Of a stretch of 64,000 nt of DNA, positions 24,404 to 33,075 are shown piece after piece. The DNA is from Herbidospora yilanensis (GTDB lineage Bacteria; Actinomycetota; Actinomycetes; Streptosporangiales; Streptosporangiaceae), in assembly GCF_001570565.1 (NCBI RefSeq), contig NZ_BBXE01000024.1, forward strand, positions 175,440-239,439. Direction: 5' to 3'. The stretch's first letter is position 1; every line of letters begins with the position of its first letter. Position numbers and translations under genes: made by a program. The notes under the pieces are model-generated. The model made no database searches and was not told the DNA's origin. It saw only the letters and a list, made by a program, of their open reading frames with translations.

Positions 24404-24447
24404 GAAGGGAGAGGACATCCGGGTCGCGGATGCCCTCTCTCCTCTTC
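24404..24447 (-). terminator. Hairpin after the GH16 gene
   Basis: A long imperfect inverted repeat (GAAGGGAGAGGACATCC against GGATGCCCTCTCTCC, then TCTTC) just downstream of the glucanase stop. It likely ends the glucanase transcript before the small gene at 24351. Confidence 0.55.
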
Positions 24448-24458
24448 AGTCGCCGACG

Positions 24459-25676
24459 TTACGAGCGCGACCACTTCTGGTTGGAGGCGCCCGTGCAGTC
24501 CCACAGCTGGAGCTGTGCTCCGTTGGCGGTGTTGCGGCCGACGATGTCGACGCATCGGTTGGCGGCGATGTTCACCAGGTCACCCGCGCCCGACAGGGTG
24601 AACCGCTGGGCGGCCGTGCCGTTGCACGTGTAGAGCTGGATCGGCGTGCCGTTGGCGGTGCCGGCCGCGGCGGCGTCCATGCACTTGCCCATCGCGCGGA
24701 CCGTGCCGTCGGAGTTGATCGACCACTGCTGGGCGGCGGTGCCGTTGCAGTCGTACATCTGGAGCCTGGCGGCGTCGACCGGGTTGGCGGCCGGGATGTC
24801 GACGCACTTGCCGTTGAGCGCCGAGCGCAGGTTGCCTCCCGTGCCGCCGCCGTCGGGCTGCCAGGCCGAGACGCGGACGTAGTCGATCAGCATGGTCTGC
24901 GGGAACTGGGTGCTGCCGTCGGGGTAGCCGGGCCAGTAGCCGCCGACCGCCACGTTCAGGATCATGAAGAACGGGTGGTCGAACACCCAGGCGTTGCCGC
25001 GCAGGCTGGACGGCGTGACGCGGAAGTACTCCGAGCCGTCGAGGTACCAGATGATCAGGTTGGGCGACCAGTCGACGCGGTAGGTGTGGAAGGCGTCGGC
25101 GAGCGGCGCCCCGATCGACCGGTTCCCGCCGACCGCCGTGCCGCCGAAGTAGCCGGGCCCGTGGACGGTGCCGTAGACCGTGTTGGGCTGGTTGCCGACG
25201 TTCTCCATGATGTCGATCTCACCGCCGTTGGGCCAGGTCCCGCCGCCCAGCATCCAGAACGCCGGCCAGATGCCCTGCCCCCGCGGAATCTTGATCCGCG
25301 CCTCGAACCGGCCGTACGCCTGGCTGAACTTGTCGGCGGTCAGGATGCGGCCGGAGGTGTACTGGCAGGTCCCGTAGTGGCATTGGAGGTTCGACGGGTT
25401 CTCCCGCCGGGCCGTGATCGCGAGGTTTCCCGCACCGTCGTGGTAAACGTTGCGAGTCGAGTCCGTGTAGTACTGCTGCTCGTTGTTGCCCCAGCCGCCG
25501 CCGCCGATGTCGAACTTCCACTTGGACCCGTCGATCGACGTGCCCGCCGGAGCGTTGAACTCATCAGACCAGGTCACAGGCCCGATGGCGGCCTGAGCCT
25601 GCGGCATGGCCACCAGCCCGCTGATGAGCGTGGCGGCCGCGGTTAACAGGGCGAGGAGCAGCCTCGGTCGGCGCAT
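24459..25676 (-). CDS. Secreted GH16 beta-1,3-glucanase with ricin-type CBM13
   Basis: A 405-residue exported enzyme. The signal peptide covers residues 1-29 (LLLALLTAAATLISGLVAM, cleaved near AQA). GH16 occupies about 32-275, with the catalytic GGEIDIMENVG (nucleophile and acid/base Glu in ExDxxE) and TFGIWPAFWM-like GQGIWPAFWMLGGG. A Gly-rich linker (PDGGGTGGN) leads to a beta-trefoil CBM13 (about 285-405) with three repeats ending QQWSI, QRFTL and QKWSR. Such enzymes cut laminarin and fungal cell-wall glucan. GGAGGA lies 5 bases before the ATG. A hairpin follows the stop. Confidence 0.93.
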   Translation of the reverse strand: MRRPRLLLALLTAAATLISGLVAMPQAQAAIGPVTWSDEFNAPAGTSIDGSKWKFDIGGGGWGNNEQQYYTDSTRNVYHDGAGNLAITARRENPSNLQCHYGTCQYTSGRILTADKFSQAYGRFEARIKIPRGQGIWPAFWMLGGGTWPNGGEIDIMENVGNQPNTVYGTVHGPGYFGGTAVGGNRSIGAPLADAFHTYRVDWSPNLIIWYLDGSEYFRVTPSSLRGNAWVFDHPFFMILNVAVGGYWPGYPDGSTQFPQTMLIDYVRVSAWQPDGGGTGGNLRSALNGKCVDIPAANPVDAARLQMYDCNGTAAQQWSINSDGTVRAMGKCMDAAAAGTANGTPIQLYTCNGTAAQRFTLSGAGDLVNIAANRCVDIVGRNTANGAQLQLWDCTGASNQKWSRS

Positions 25677-25701
25677 GGGGTCCTCCGGTGGCGCTTTACG
25701 G

Positions 25702-25763
25702 CTTAAATTAAGAGGATGTAACACCGGTGTCATATGCGCTGTCAATAGGAAAGTTTACTTAAT
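25702..25763 (-). promoter_or_regulatory. Promoter region of the GH16 gene
   Basis: Read toward the gene, TTGACA (25745-25740) is a good -35. Two inverted repeats follow: the palindrome ACACCGGTGT (25721-25730) and CTTAA-A-TTAAG (25702-25712). Upstream, AATAGGAAA-GT-TTACTTAAT (25744-25763) is a degenerate palindrome overlapping the -35. I suspect a carbohydrate-responsive repressor acts here. Which site it uses is not shown. Confidence 0.45.
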
Positions 25764-26098
25764 GAGCCGTCAGGTACGTCGCCTCTTCCAGGAGCCACGG
25801 CGTCATCGTGATCCCGGTGAGGCGCCCGGCCAGCAGGAACGCCGGTCCCGGGTGGGGCGCGGGGACCGGGTAGACCGGGGAGTGCGTCTGCTCCAGGAGG
25901 TCCGCGATCTCGTCCGGCGGCTCCCCAGTCGCCGACGGCGACGGCGCCGAAGGTCCGGCCCCGGATCAGCTCGTCGAAGGTCAGCTCGGAGCGGCCGGGC
26001 CCGGTGCCCAGCCGGGTCAGCAGCCGGTCGGGCGTCAGGCCGCGCACATAGGTGAGGCAGTAGGCCTCGGCCGGCGCCACGGGGAGCCGGGAGTGCAC
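25759..26098 (-). pseudogene. Frameshifted DUF6461-like gene
   Basis: The first frame begins at GTG 26098 and gives AEAYCLTYVRGLTPDRLLTRLG through TFGAVAVGDWG, matching the start of DUF6461-type proteins. The sense then continues in another frame: GEPPDEIADLLEQTHSPVYP and TGITMTPWLLEEATYLTAH, ending at the TAA at 25761-25759. The 340-base span is not a multiple of three. In the original frame the tail becomes Gly/Pro/Arg-rich. One indel near 25910-25925, or a sequencing error, explains this. It starts 3 bases after the cupin stop, so it was once in that operon. Confidence 0.6.
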
Positions 26099-26101
26099 AG
26101 G

Positions 26102-26419
26102 TCAGCCGCGGGAGCCGTAGGCCGGGCCGAACACCACCAGGAGGGTCAGGTCTTCGGTCACGTCGACGAAGCGGTGGTCTTCGCCGGCCGGGACGAAGAT
26201 GACCGTGCCCGGACCGACCTCCGCGTCGCCCGTCGGGGTCACGATGCGGGCGCGGCCCGTCGTCACGACGTAGATCTCGTCTTCGGTGTGAGGGCTCTGG
26301 TCGTCGACGCCGCCGGCCGGGATGCAGTACGTGCCCACCGACAGATCGGGGGTGCGGAGCTGCTCGGTCCAGTCGTCGTCCGCGCCCGTCCACACGCCGG
26401 CGCCTTCGATGATCCGCAT
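26102..26419 (-). CDS. Cupin domain protein
   Basis: A 105-residue single-domain cupin. Motif 1 is PHTEDEIYVVTTGRARI and motif 2 is PGTVIFVPAGEDHRFVDV. His and Glu of motif 1 and His of motif 2 are present as metal ligands. It follows the sulfatase by one base, with overlapping regulatory context. Small cupins of this kind are dioxygenases, isomerases or sensors. No substrate is evident. Confidence 0.82.
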   Translation of the reverse strand: MRIIEGAGVWTGADDDWTEQLRTPDLSVGTYCIPAGGVDDQSPHTEDEIYVVTTGRARIVTPTGDAEVGPGTVIFVPAGEDHRFVDVTEDLTLLVVFGPAYGSRG

Positions 26420-26420
26420 C

Positions 26421-28025
26421 TCAGGCGGGGGCCTTCCGTACCTTCGTCCGGAAGTGGATCTCCTCGCCGTCCACGACGAAGCGGGCGTGGGCGACCTTGC
26501 CCTGCTTCGGGAACGTCGCCACGAACGACTCGGCCTTGGCCAGGCGCTCCTGGCCGACGCTCTTGGCGTCGTCGCGGTCGAGGTAGAGGCGGACCTTGGT
26601 CCACGGGCCGGTCGAGCCGTTGGCCAGGGAGACCACCACGCCGCCGGCCTCCTCGCGGGCCGACAGGCCGTAGGGGATGCGGGGGTCGGGGCCGATCGAC
26701 TCGTCGAGCAGGGCGGTGAGCTCCGCGACCAGCTTCGGGTGGCGCTCGGCCACGTTGTGGCGTTCGCCCCGGTCGCCGCGCAGGTCGTAGAGCTCGTTGC
26801 GGCCCTCGGGGCCGGCGCCGGCGATGTTCGGTTCGAAGCGGATCAGCTTCCAGTGGCCCCGGCGGATCGCCTGCATCTTCCGTGGACGGTTCCAGACCAG
26901 GTACGGGTGGCCGGTGTAGCGGCCGCCGGTCAGGACGCCGAGGAACGAGCGGCCGTCGAGGTGGGCCGGGGCGGGCAGGCCCGCGACGTCGGCGACCGTC
27001 GGGAGGATGTCCCACAGGGCCACCGGCTCTTCGACGACCTTCGGGCTGAACGACGGGTTGTAGGCGATCATCGGGATGCGGATGCCGCCGTCGTACAACT
27101 GACGCTTGACGCCCCGGTAGGGGCCGTTGGAGTTGAAGATGTTCGGGTCGACGCCCTTCTCGTGGTGCGGGCCGTTGTCGGCCGTGAAGATCACGATGGT
27201 GTCGTCGGCCACGCCCGCCTGGCGGAGGGCCTGCATGATGTCGCCCACGTGGGCGTCGAGCCGGGTCACCTGGGCGGCGTGGCGGCGGTTGGCCTTGGTC
27301 CACGGCTTGTCGGCGTACTGGCCCGCGTCGCCCGGGATCTCGCTCGGCGAGTGGGGCAGGATCGTGGCGAACTGGAGCAGGAACGGCTTGCCGTCCTTCG
27401 CCGACTCCCCGATGAACTTGACCGCGCGGTCCCGCAGGAAGTCGGGGGAGTACGTCGCCCCGTCGAAGGCCACCATCTCGCGGTTGTGCCACAGGTACTT
27501 CGGCCAGTACTGGTGGGCGTGGATGTGGGTGATGTAGCCGTAGAACTCGTCGTAGCCGCGCACGTTCGGGTGGGAGTCCTGGTCGGGCTGCTCGGGCCCG
27601 AAGCCCCACTTGCCGATGAGGGCGGTGCGGTAACCGGCCAGCCGCGCGACCTCGGCGAACGTCAGGTCGCCCGGGTTCAGCGCGTGCTGCGGGCCCCCTT
27701 CGGGGTTCTCGCGGACCGTTCCGTGACCGGTGTGCAGGCCGGTGAGCAGGGAGCAGCGGGAGGGCGCGCAGAGCGAGGAGCCCGCGAAGGCGTTGCGGAA
27801 GCGCACACCCTGGGCCGCCATGCGGTCGAGGTTCGGCGTCGCGATGATGCGCTGGCCGTAGGGGCCGATCTCGCTCACGCCCAGATCGTCGGCGAGGATG
27901 AGGACGATGTTGCGCGGGGCGCGGGCACGCGCCTCCGCCGTCTGGGCCACGCTCGCGGAGGCCAGACCGGCGGCGAACATCCCGCCGGTGCCCGCGAGGA
28001 ATCCTCGCCTGGTAGTGGACAGCAT
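26421..28025 (-). CDS. Tat-exported arylsulfatase
   Basis: A 534-residue type I sulfatase. The N-terminus TTRRGFLAGTGGMFAAGLAS is a Tat signal. The core begins RNIVLILADDLG, where the two Asp bind calcium. CAPSRCSLLTG has the C-x-P-S-R signature in which Cys becomes formylglycine, so a formylglycine-generating enzyme must exist elsewhere. GKWGFG, ILPHSP and FTADNGPH add metal and substrate residues. The last 100 residues form an extra beta domain. Natural substrates could be sulfated sugars or aryl sulfates. It heads the cupin and broken DUF6461 genes. Confidence 0.9.
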   Translation of the reverse strand: MLSTTRRGFLAGTGGMFAAGLASASVAQTAEARARAPRNIVLILADDLGVSEIGPYGQRIIATPNLDRMAAQGVRFRNAFAGSSLCAPSRCSLLTGLHTGHGTVRENPEGGPQHALNPGDLTFAEVARLAGYRTALIGKWGFGPEQPDQDSHPNVRGYDEFYGYITHIHAHQYWPKYLWHNREMVAFDGATYSPDFLRDRAVKFIGESAKDGKPFLLQFATILPHSPSEIPGDAGQYADKPWTKANRRHAAQVTRLDAHVGDIMQALRQAGVADDTIVIFTADNGPHHEKGVDPNIFNSNGPYRGVKRQLYDGGIRIPMIAYNPSFSPKVVEEPVALWDILPTVADVAGLPAPAHLDGRSFLGVLTGGRYTGHPYLVWNRPRKMQAIRRGHWKLIRFEPNIAGAGPEGRNELYDLRGDRGERHNVAERHPKLVAELTALLDESIGPDPRIPYGLSAREEAGGVVVSLANGSTGPWTKVRLYLDRDDAKSVGQERLAKAESFVATFPKQGKVAHARFVVDGEEIHFRTKVRKAPA

Positions 28026-28146
28026 TGATCCTTGGCTTCTGGTGAGGGCATGGGGCAGCCGGGAATGCGGCCCGCCGTGCTGGAACGTACCGGATCTGAT
28101 CTTTTCACGCCAGCTGTCGGGAAACCTCTAATGAAACCGAAACGGC

Positions 28147-28179
28147 GACGGCCGCCGGGTGAGGTTCCCGGCGGCCGTC
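28147..28179 (-). terminator. Strong hairpin after the M14 carboxypeptidase gene
   Basis: GACGGCCGCCGGG and its exact complement form a 13-base stem around TGAGGTT. It lies 13 bases beyond the carboxypeptidase stop and also upstream of the sulfatase start. Confidence 0.8.
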
Positions 28180-28191
28180 TGGTGATGCTGG

Positions 28192-30630
28192 TCAGCCGAC
28201 CTTGACGACCTTCGAGCTGTAGTTGCCCGTGCCGGTGGCGGGGTCGTAGTTCCGCTCCACGTTCCCGGCGATGTCGACCGAGAACCAGTTGACGGTGGTG
28301 TTCTTGTCGACGGTGATGTGCGCCGCGCCCTCGCGCATGCCGGCCTGCTCCAGCTTGGTGCTCTGGATCGTCGGCTTGCTGCCGTCGAGGGTGTAGTAGA
28401 CGTTGGCCGCCTCGTTCACCGAGAAGGTGAAGGTCGCGGTGCCCGGACCGCTCGACACCTTGACCAGGCTGGAGGTGGGCCGCTTGCCGTCGTCGGCGAA
28501 CTCGCCGGCGACCTTCAGGATGGCGATCTGGCCGTTGGAGAACTCCATGGCCTCCTGGTGACCTTCGGCGAACGGCGGCTGGAAGCCGACGGGCTCGAAG
28601 CGCTTGGTCGTGGGGTTCCAGAGGTCGGCGCCGACCTCGAAGTCCCAGCCGATGATGCCGCGGTTGTACCAGTGCTCGTCGGCGCTGTTGCCGGCGGCCG
28701 AGTACAGCACGTCCGGGACGGGGCCGGTGCGGCCCGGCCAGATGCCCGTGCCACGCCAGGCCTGGACGGCCGACAGGATCTCGGACGAGGCGTCCCAGAA
28801 GTAGTTCTCGGTGCCGAAGTCGACACGCGGGAGCAGCTCACGGCCGGCCGCCTTGTAGGCGCCCGGAGGCCACATGAAGTAGCCGCCGTACGAGTGGGTG
28901 TTCATCGCGAACTTGATGTTCGGGAACTGGTGGGTCAGCCAGACCTCGTTCTTGGCCTCCGGCTCCGACAACTCGGCCGGGCCGGCGAAGGTGTCGCTGG
29001 TGCAGGAGGCCGAGGCGCCGCTGTAGCCGTCGGTGAGCGAGCCGACCGAGAAGTTGCGGTTGAGGTCCACGCCCCACGAGTTGCGGCGGCCCGGGTCGCC
29101 GTTGTTCTCGGGGCAGTGGTTGGTCATGTTGCGCCGCTGCGAGTTGAAGTCGTAGAAGCTGTAGTGCGCGCCGTCGGGGTTGGTGACCGGCAGGATGAAG
29201 ATGTCGAGGTCGTCGACCAGGTCCTTGGTCGTACGGTCGTGCGCGTAGTTGCGCAGCAGCCGCTCGGCGGTCTCCAGGCAGGTGATCGGGGTCACCCATT
29301 CGCGGGCGTGCTCCTGGCAGTACAGGAAGACACCGGTCTTGGAGCCGTCGCGGTCGCGGCCGATGCGGATCGCCTTCGTCTGGAAGGGCTCGCGCGAGAT
29401 GTTCGCCGGGGCCTTGAGGCCGTCGGTCAGCGGGGTCGTCGCGGCGGTGGGCGCCACGGCGGCGCCGGTGTTGGCGCGGTAGAGGCTGGCCTTCACCAGG
29501 GCCGCGGCGGGCGCGCTGGCGTTGACGGCGTCCACGACCTGCTTGGAGGTGCTGTTGACCGCGCCGGCGGCGTCGGTGCCGAGGCTGACCGAGATCGCCT
29601 TGCCGTTCACCGCGACCGAGAGCGGGCTGTTCGCGCTGCCGGGGTTGGTCGCCGCGAAGGTGATGTCGTTGCCGCCCTCGTGGCCGTACACCTTGGAGCT
29701 CACGTAGAACGCGGCCGCGCCGGTGCCGCCGAACTGCGCCTGGGCCAGCCGGCGGTAGCCGTTGGTCTTGTACGGCAGGTCGACGATCTCGGAGATCTTC
29801 GGGAACTCGGCGGCGAGGCCGACGATGCGTTCGGTGATCTCCGTCGGGTCCATGTAGTGGTCGACGAAGTCCGAGACGTAGTGGGGGCTGGGCGCCTTCT
29901 GCGGCGCGCCGAGCCACTCCTTCACGTCGACCGTGACCGTGCCGCCGCGGTTGCTGGTGATCGTCACCTTCGAGGGAGCGGTGTTGATCGGCAGCGGCGA
30001 GTTGAAGCGGTGGTACATGTACTGGCCGGCGTCGGTGAACCGGCTCATCGTGGCGGTGCCGCCCGAACCAGGCTCGGTGCCCGGTCCGTTGTCCCAGCTC
30101 ACAGTGAGCACGGTCTCGGCGTCCACGGCGCTCGACTTGACCTCGACCGACAGGAACCGCTGGTTGCCGGTGTTGGTGAACCACTCCGAGCGCAGCACGG
30201 TCAGCTTGTCGCTGTCGGCGGCCTCCGCCGCGGCGATGCGCGCGAGCGCCTGGCGCCGCTGCGCCTGGTTCTCGGCGACGTCGCTCTGGTCGGAGATGGT
30301 GCCGCGCAGGTCGAAGCCCTGGTCGCGGAGCGCCTGGGCCTCCTCCGGGCTGAGCACCGCGTGGACCTCCAGGCCCTCGTCGGTGGGCTTCTTGTACTCG
30401 GCGAGGTCGACGCCCATGTCGTTCAGGCGGTCGACGCCGGCCTGGTCGGGGACGATGATGCGAATCAGCGCGACACCGTTCTGGGCGCCGGCGGGCTGCC
30501 GGTCCGCGGGAACCGCGCTGACCGGTGGCACCGGGTCGGCGAGGCTCGGCAGCGGGCTGAGCACGAGGGCGATGGGGATGGCGAGGCCGACCGCCAACTG
30601 GCGGCTCCTCCTTCGGGGAACGATCCTCAC
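28192..30630 (-). CDS. Secreted M14 zinc carboxypeptidase with inserted domain
   Basis: An 812-residue exported protease. The signal peptide is at residues 1-31 (LAVGLAIPIALVLSPLPSLA). A prodomain-like part follows (about 50-125), then a beta domain. The M14 fold starts near 260 (HYMDPTEITERIVGLAAEFP). Zn ligands and catalysis are shown by GHEGGN-type residues, QEHAREW, NPDGAHYS, GVDLNRNF, MNTHSYG and the catalytic Glu in GWDFEVGA. An insertion of about 100 residues (GNDITFAATNPGSANSPLSV to LTDGLKAPANISREPF) splits the fold before HAREW. A final Ig-like domain ends the protein. Probable role: degrading extracellular peptides. Confidence 0.9.
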   Translation of the reverse strand: MRIVPRRRSRQLAVGLAIPIALVLSPLPSLADPVPPVSAVPADRQPAGAQNGVALIRIIVPDQAGVDRLNDMGVDLAEYKKPTDEGLEVHAVLSPEEAQALRDQGFDLRGTISDQSDVAENQAQRRQALARIAAAEAADSDKLTVLRSEWFTNTGNQRFLSVEVKSSAVDAETVLTVSWDNGPGTEPGSGGTATMSRFTDAGQYMYHRFNSPLPINTAPSKVTITSNRGGTVTVDVKEWLGAPQKAPSPHYVSDFVDHYMDPTEITERIVGLAAEFPKISEIVDLPYKTNGYRRLAQAQFGGTGAAAFYVSSKVYGHEGGNDITFAATNPGSANSPLSVAVNGKAISVSLGTDAAGAVNSTSKQVVDAVNASAPAAALVKASLYRANTGAAVAPTAATTPLTDGLKAPANISREPFQTKAIRIGRDRDGSKTGVFLYCQEHAREWVTPITCLETAERLLRNYAHDRTTKDLVDDLDIFILPVTNPDGAHYSFYDFNSQRRNMTNHCPENNGDPGRRNSWGVDLNRNFSVGSLTDGYSGASASCTSDTFAGPAELSEPEAKNEVWLTHQFPNIKFAMNTHSYGGYFMWPPGAYKAAGRELLPRVDFGTENYFWDASSEILSAVQAWRGTGIWPGRTGPVPDVLYSAAGNSADEHWYNRGIIGWDFEVGADLWNPTTKRFEPVGFQPPFAEGHQEAMEFSNGQIAILKVAGEFADDGKRPTSSLVKVSSGPGTATFTFSVNEAANVYYTLDGSKPTIQSTKLEQAGMREGAAHITVDKNTTVNWFSVDIAGNVERNYDPATGTGNYSSKVVKVG

Positions 30631-30790
30631 TGAAGTTCCTCCAGGTGTGCGTGCCTGCCGGGCGAGGTTCTACCGGGCGGGAGAGGGCACGCGAGTGTTT
30701 TTGAAGTCTTCGCCCATGAGATGATCACCGTCAAGGTGTCGAAACAACCGATTCGGGAAGTTTCGATAACTAAATGGTCTATACGGACAT

Positions 30791-30808
30791 TGAGTGACAA
30801 AACACTCA
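30791..30808. promoter_or_regulatory. Inverted repeat upstream of the small phosphatase
   Basis: TGAGTG-ACAAAA-CACTCA is a perfect 6-base inverted repeat in an AT-rich patch (30755-30815), 18 bases before the chosen start. It may be an operator for the phosphatase gene. Confidence 0.4.
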
Positions 30809-30826
30809 GGTATTAAGCTGCGCGTC

Positions 30827-31300
30827 GTGGTCTTTCGCGTGACGTTCGTGTGCACCGGCAACATCTGCCGCTCCCCGATGGCCGAACACATCCTCCGCCG
30901 CCGCCTCGAAGACGCCGCCCTCGACGTCGAGGTCGACAGCTCCGGCACCCACGGCTGGCACATCGGCAAACCCGCCGACCACCGCACGGTCGCGGCCCTG
31001 CGCCGCGCCGGATACACCAGCGCCCACAGCGCCCGCCAGTTCCGCGCCCTGTGGTTCGGCCGGTACGACCTGATCATCGCCCTCGACGGCGGGCACCTGC
31101 GCGACCTGCGCTCCCTGGCCCCGAACGCGGCCGACCGGGAGAAAGTCCGGCTCCTGCGCGAATTCGACCCCGACGCCGATTCCCCCGACGTCGCCGACCC
31201 TTATTACGGCGGCCGGGCCGACTTCGAGAAAGTGCGCGCCCAGATCGAGGCGGCGGCCCCCGGGCTCATCGCGGAGATAAAGACCCGGCTGACTCCGTAG
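30827..31300 (+). CDS. Low-molecular-weight protein tyrosine/arginine phosphatase
   Basis: A 157-residue phosphatase. The P-loop FVCTGNICRSPMAEHIL near the N-terminus contains the C-x5-R-S core. The general acid is Asp in VADPYYGG. Family members start shortly before VTFVCTGN, so GTG at 30827 or 30839 is likely. An upstream GTG at 30794 would overlap the inverted repeat. No clear ribosome site is seen. Such proteins dephosphorylate Tyr on exopolysaccharide kinases or Arg on regulatory proteins. The VanW-type gene follows on the same strand. Confidence 0.85.
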   Translation: MVFRVTFVCTGNICRSPMAEHILRRRLEDAALDVEVDSSGTHGWHIGKPADHRTVAALRRAGYTSAHSARQFRALWFGRYDLIIALDGGHLRDLRSLAPNAADREKVRLLREFDPDADSPDVADPYYGGRADFEKVRAQIEAAAPGLIAEIKTRLTP

Positions 31301-31356
31301 GCGGCCGGAAAGGTCGCCCGGCCCCATAAAATGCCCGAAATGGGTGGGAGGCGGCT

Positions 31357-33072
31357 GTGACGTACGTGACCAACGGGGCCGGCGGGGTCGGCCGGAGCCT
31401 GCCCCCGCCCGAGCCGGGACGCCGGTCGCGGACAGCTCTGATCATCGTGGGCCTGGTCGTCCTGGCGCTGGTCGCGGCCGTCGCCGGGCCCGCCGTGGCG
31501 TTCGCCGGGGAGTTACCCCGCAACACCTTCGTCGCCGGGATCGACATCGGCGGCCTCGACCCGGCCGACGCCCAGGAGAAACTGGCGGCCGGGCTCGCCG
31601 ACCGCGCCGACCGGCCGATCACGGTCACGGCCGGCGGCAAGGAGACCGAGATCACCCCGGAGGACGCCGGGCTCGCCTTCGACCTCGCGGGCACCGTCGC
31701 CGCCGCGCAGGGCGGCGTGGTCGACTCGCTCCAGGCCCTGTTCGGGCGGCGGGACGTCCCGCTGCGGCTCAAGGTGGACGAGGAGCGACTGAAGGCCTCC
31801 GTCGCCGCCATCGCCGAAGCGGCCGACCGCCCGGCCCGCCAGGGCGGCGTCCTCTACCGGGGCCTCACCCCCCGGGTCGTCACCCCCGCCGACGGACGCG
31901 CCGTCGACCAGGCCGACGCCGCCGGGAAGTTGCGGCAGGCCTACCTCGACGGCGCCCAGGCCGTCTCCGTCCCGCTCGGCGTCGTCGCGCCGTACACGAC
32001 CGCCGAGGCGATGCGCCGCTTCGCGGCCTCCACCGCCAAGGAGGCGGCCGGGCCGATCACGCTGACCAACGGCCGCCGGTCGGCCGAACTGTCGGCCGCG
32101 GTCGTCGCGGCCAACCTCCGTTTCCTGCCCGACGAGCAGGGCGCGTTACGGCCGGCGTTCAACGCCCGCAAGGCCCTGGCCGGAGTCGAGGAACGCCTGG
32201 TCGACGCGGCCAAGGCCCCCAAGGACGCCACGTTCAAGATCGTCAAGGGCAAGCCGGTGGTCGTGCCGTCGCAGACCGGCCAGGGGGTCGACGCGGCGGC
32301 GCTGAAGGCCTCGGTCGAGCAGGCGGTGACCGGAGGCGGCGAACGTACCGTCGAGGTGTCCTTCACCACCAGCGAGCCGGACCTGACGACCGAGAAGGCC
32401 AAGGCGCTCGGCATCAAGGAGGAGGTGTCGACGTACACCACCCACCACCCCTGCTGCGCCCCCCGGGTGACCAACATCCACACCATCGCCGACATCCTCG
32501 ACGACCACCTGGTCCTGCCGGGGGAGACGTTCAGCCTCAACGGCACCGTCGGCGAACGCGACACCGCCCGCGGCTTCGTCTCCGCGCCGATGATCTCCAG
32601 CGGCCGCTTCGTCAACGACGTCGGCGGCGGCATCTCCCAGTTCGTGACGACCATGTTCAACGCGGTCTTCTTCGGCGGCTTCGAGGACGTCCAGCACATG
32701 GCGCACCAGTACTACATCTCCCGCTACCCGGCCGGCCGCGAGTCGACGGTGTCGTACCCGCAGCCGGACTTCCGCTGGAAGAACGACTCGAAGTACGGGG
32801 TGCTGGTGACGACCTCCTACACCTCGACGTCGGTGACCGTGACGTTCTGGAGCACCAAACGCTGGGACATCGAGGCGGAGAGCTCCGGGCCGTACAACGT
32901 GAACACGGCCGCGCCCATCACCGACTCGGGGCCCGACTGCCTGCCGATGGGCGGCGCGCAGGGCTTCTCGATCGACGTGACCCGGGTGTTCAAGAAGGAC
33001 GGCAAGGAGGTCCGGCGCGAGAAGTTCCACACGGTCTACGACGCCGAACCCGTGCTCACCTGCGAAGACTGA
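31357..33072 (+). CDS. VanW family protein with peptidoglycan-binding repeats
   Basis: A 571-residue membrane-anchored protein. Residues 27-50 form one transmembrane segment (ALIIVGLVVLALVAAVAGPA), with the rest outside. Two YoaR-type PG-binding repeats follow (NTFVAGIDIGGLDPADAQEK near 56, second near 190-330). The VanW domain spans about 350-500 with TTHHPCCAPRVTNIHTIAD, PGETFSLNGTVGERD and NDVGGGISQFVTTMFNAVFF. GGGAGG lies 5 bases before the GTG. The VanW fold occurs in glycopeptide-resistance clusters but has no proven enzyme role, and here it probably acts on or binds the cell wall. Confidence 0.88.
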   Translation: MTYVTNGAGGVGRSLPPPEPGRRSRTALIIVGLVVLALVAAVAGPAVAFAGELPRNTFVAGIDIGGLDPADAQEKLAAGLADRADRPITVTAGGKETEITPEDAGLAFDLAGTVAAAQGGVVDSLQALFGRRDVPLRLKVDEERLKASVAAIAEAADRPARQGGVLYRGLTPRVVTPADGRAVDQADAAGKLRQAYLDGAQAVSVPLGVVAPYTTAEAMRRFAASTAKEAAGPITLTNGRRSAELSAAVVAANLRFLPDEQGALRPAFNARKALAGVEERLVDAAKAPKDATFKIVKGKPVVVPSQTGQGVDAAALKASVEQAVTGGGERTVEVSFTTSEPDLTTEKAKALGIKEEVSTYTTHHPCCAPRVTNIHTIADILDDHLVLPGETFSLNGTVGERDTARGFVSAPMISSGRFVNDVGGGISQFVTTMFNAVFFGGFEDVQHMAHQYYISRYPAGRESTVSYPQPDFRWKNDSKYGVLVTTSYTSTSVTVTFWSTKRWDIEAESSGPYNVNTAAPITDSGPDCLPMGGAQGFSIDVTRVFKKDGKEVRREKFHTVYDAEPVLTCED

Positions 33073-33075
33073 CTC

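Noticed and set aside
28318..30633. 771-codon open frame opposite the M14 carboxypeptidase
   Set aside because: Antisense shadow. The minus frame has signal peptide and all M14 motifs.
31357..33072. Vancomycin-resistance cluster
   Set aside because: VanW stands alone, with no vanHAX, vanS or vanR genes around it.
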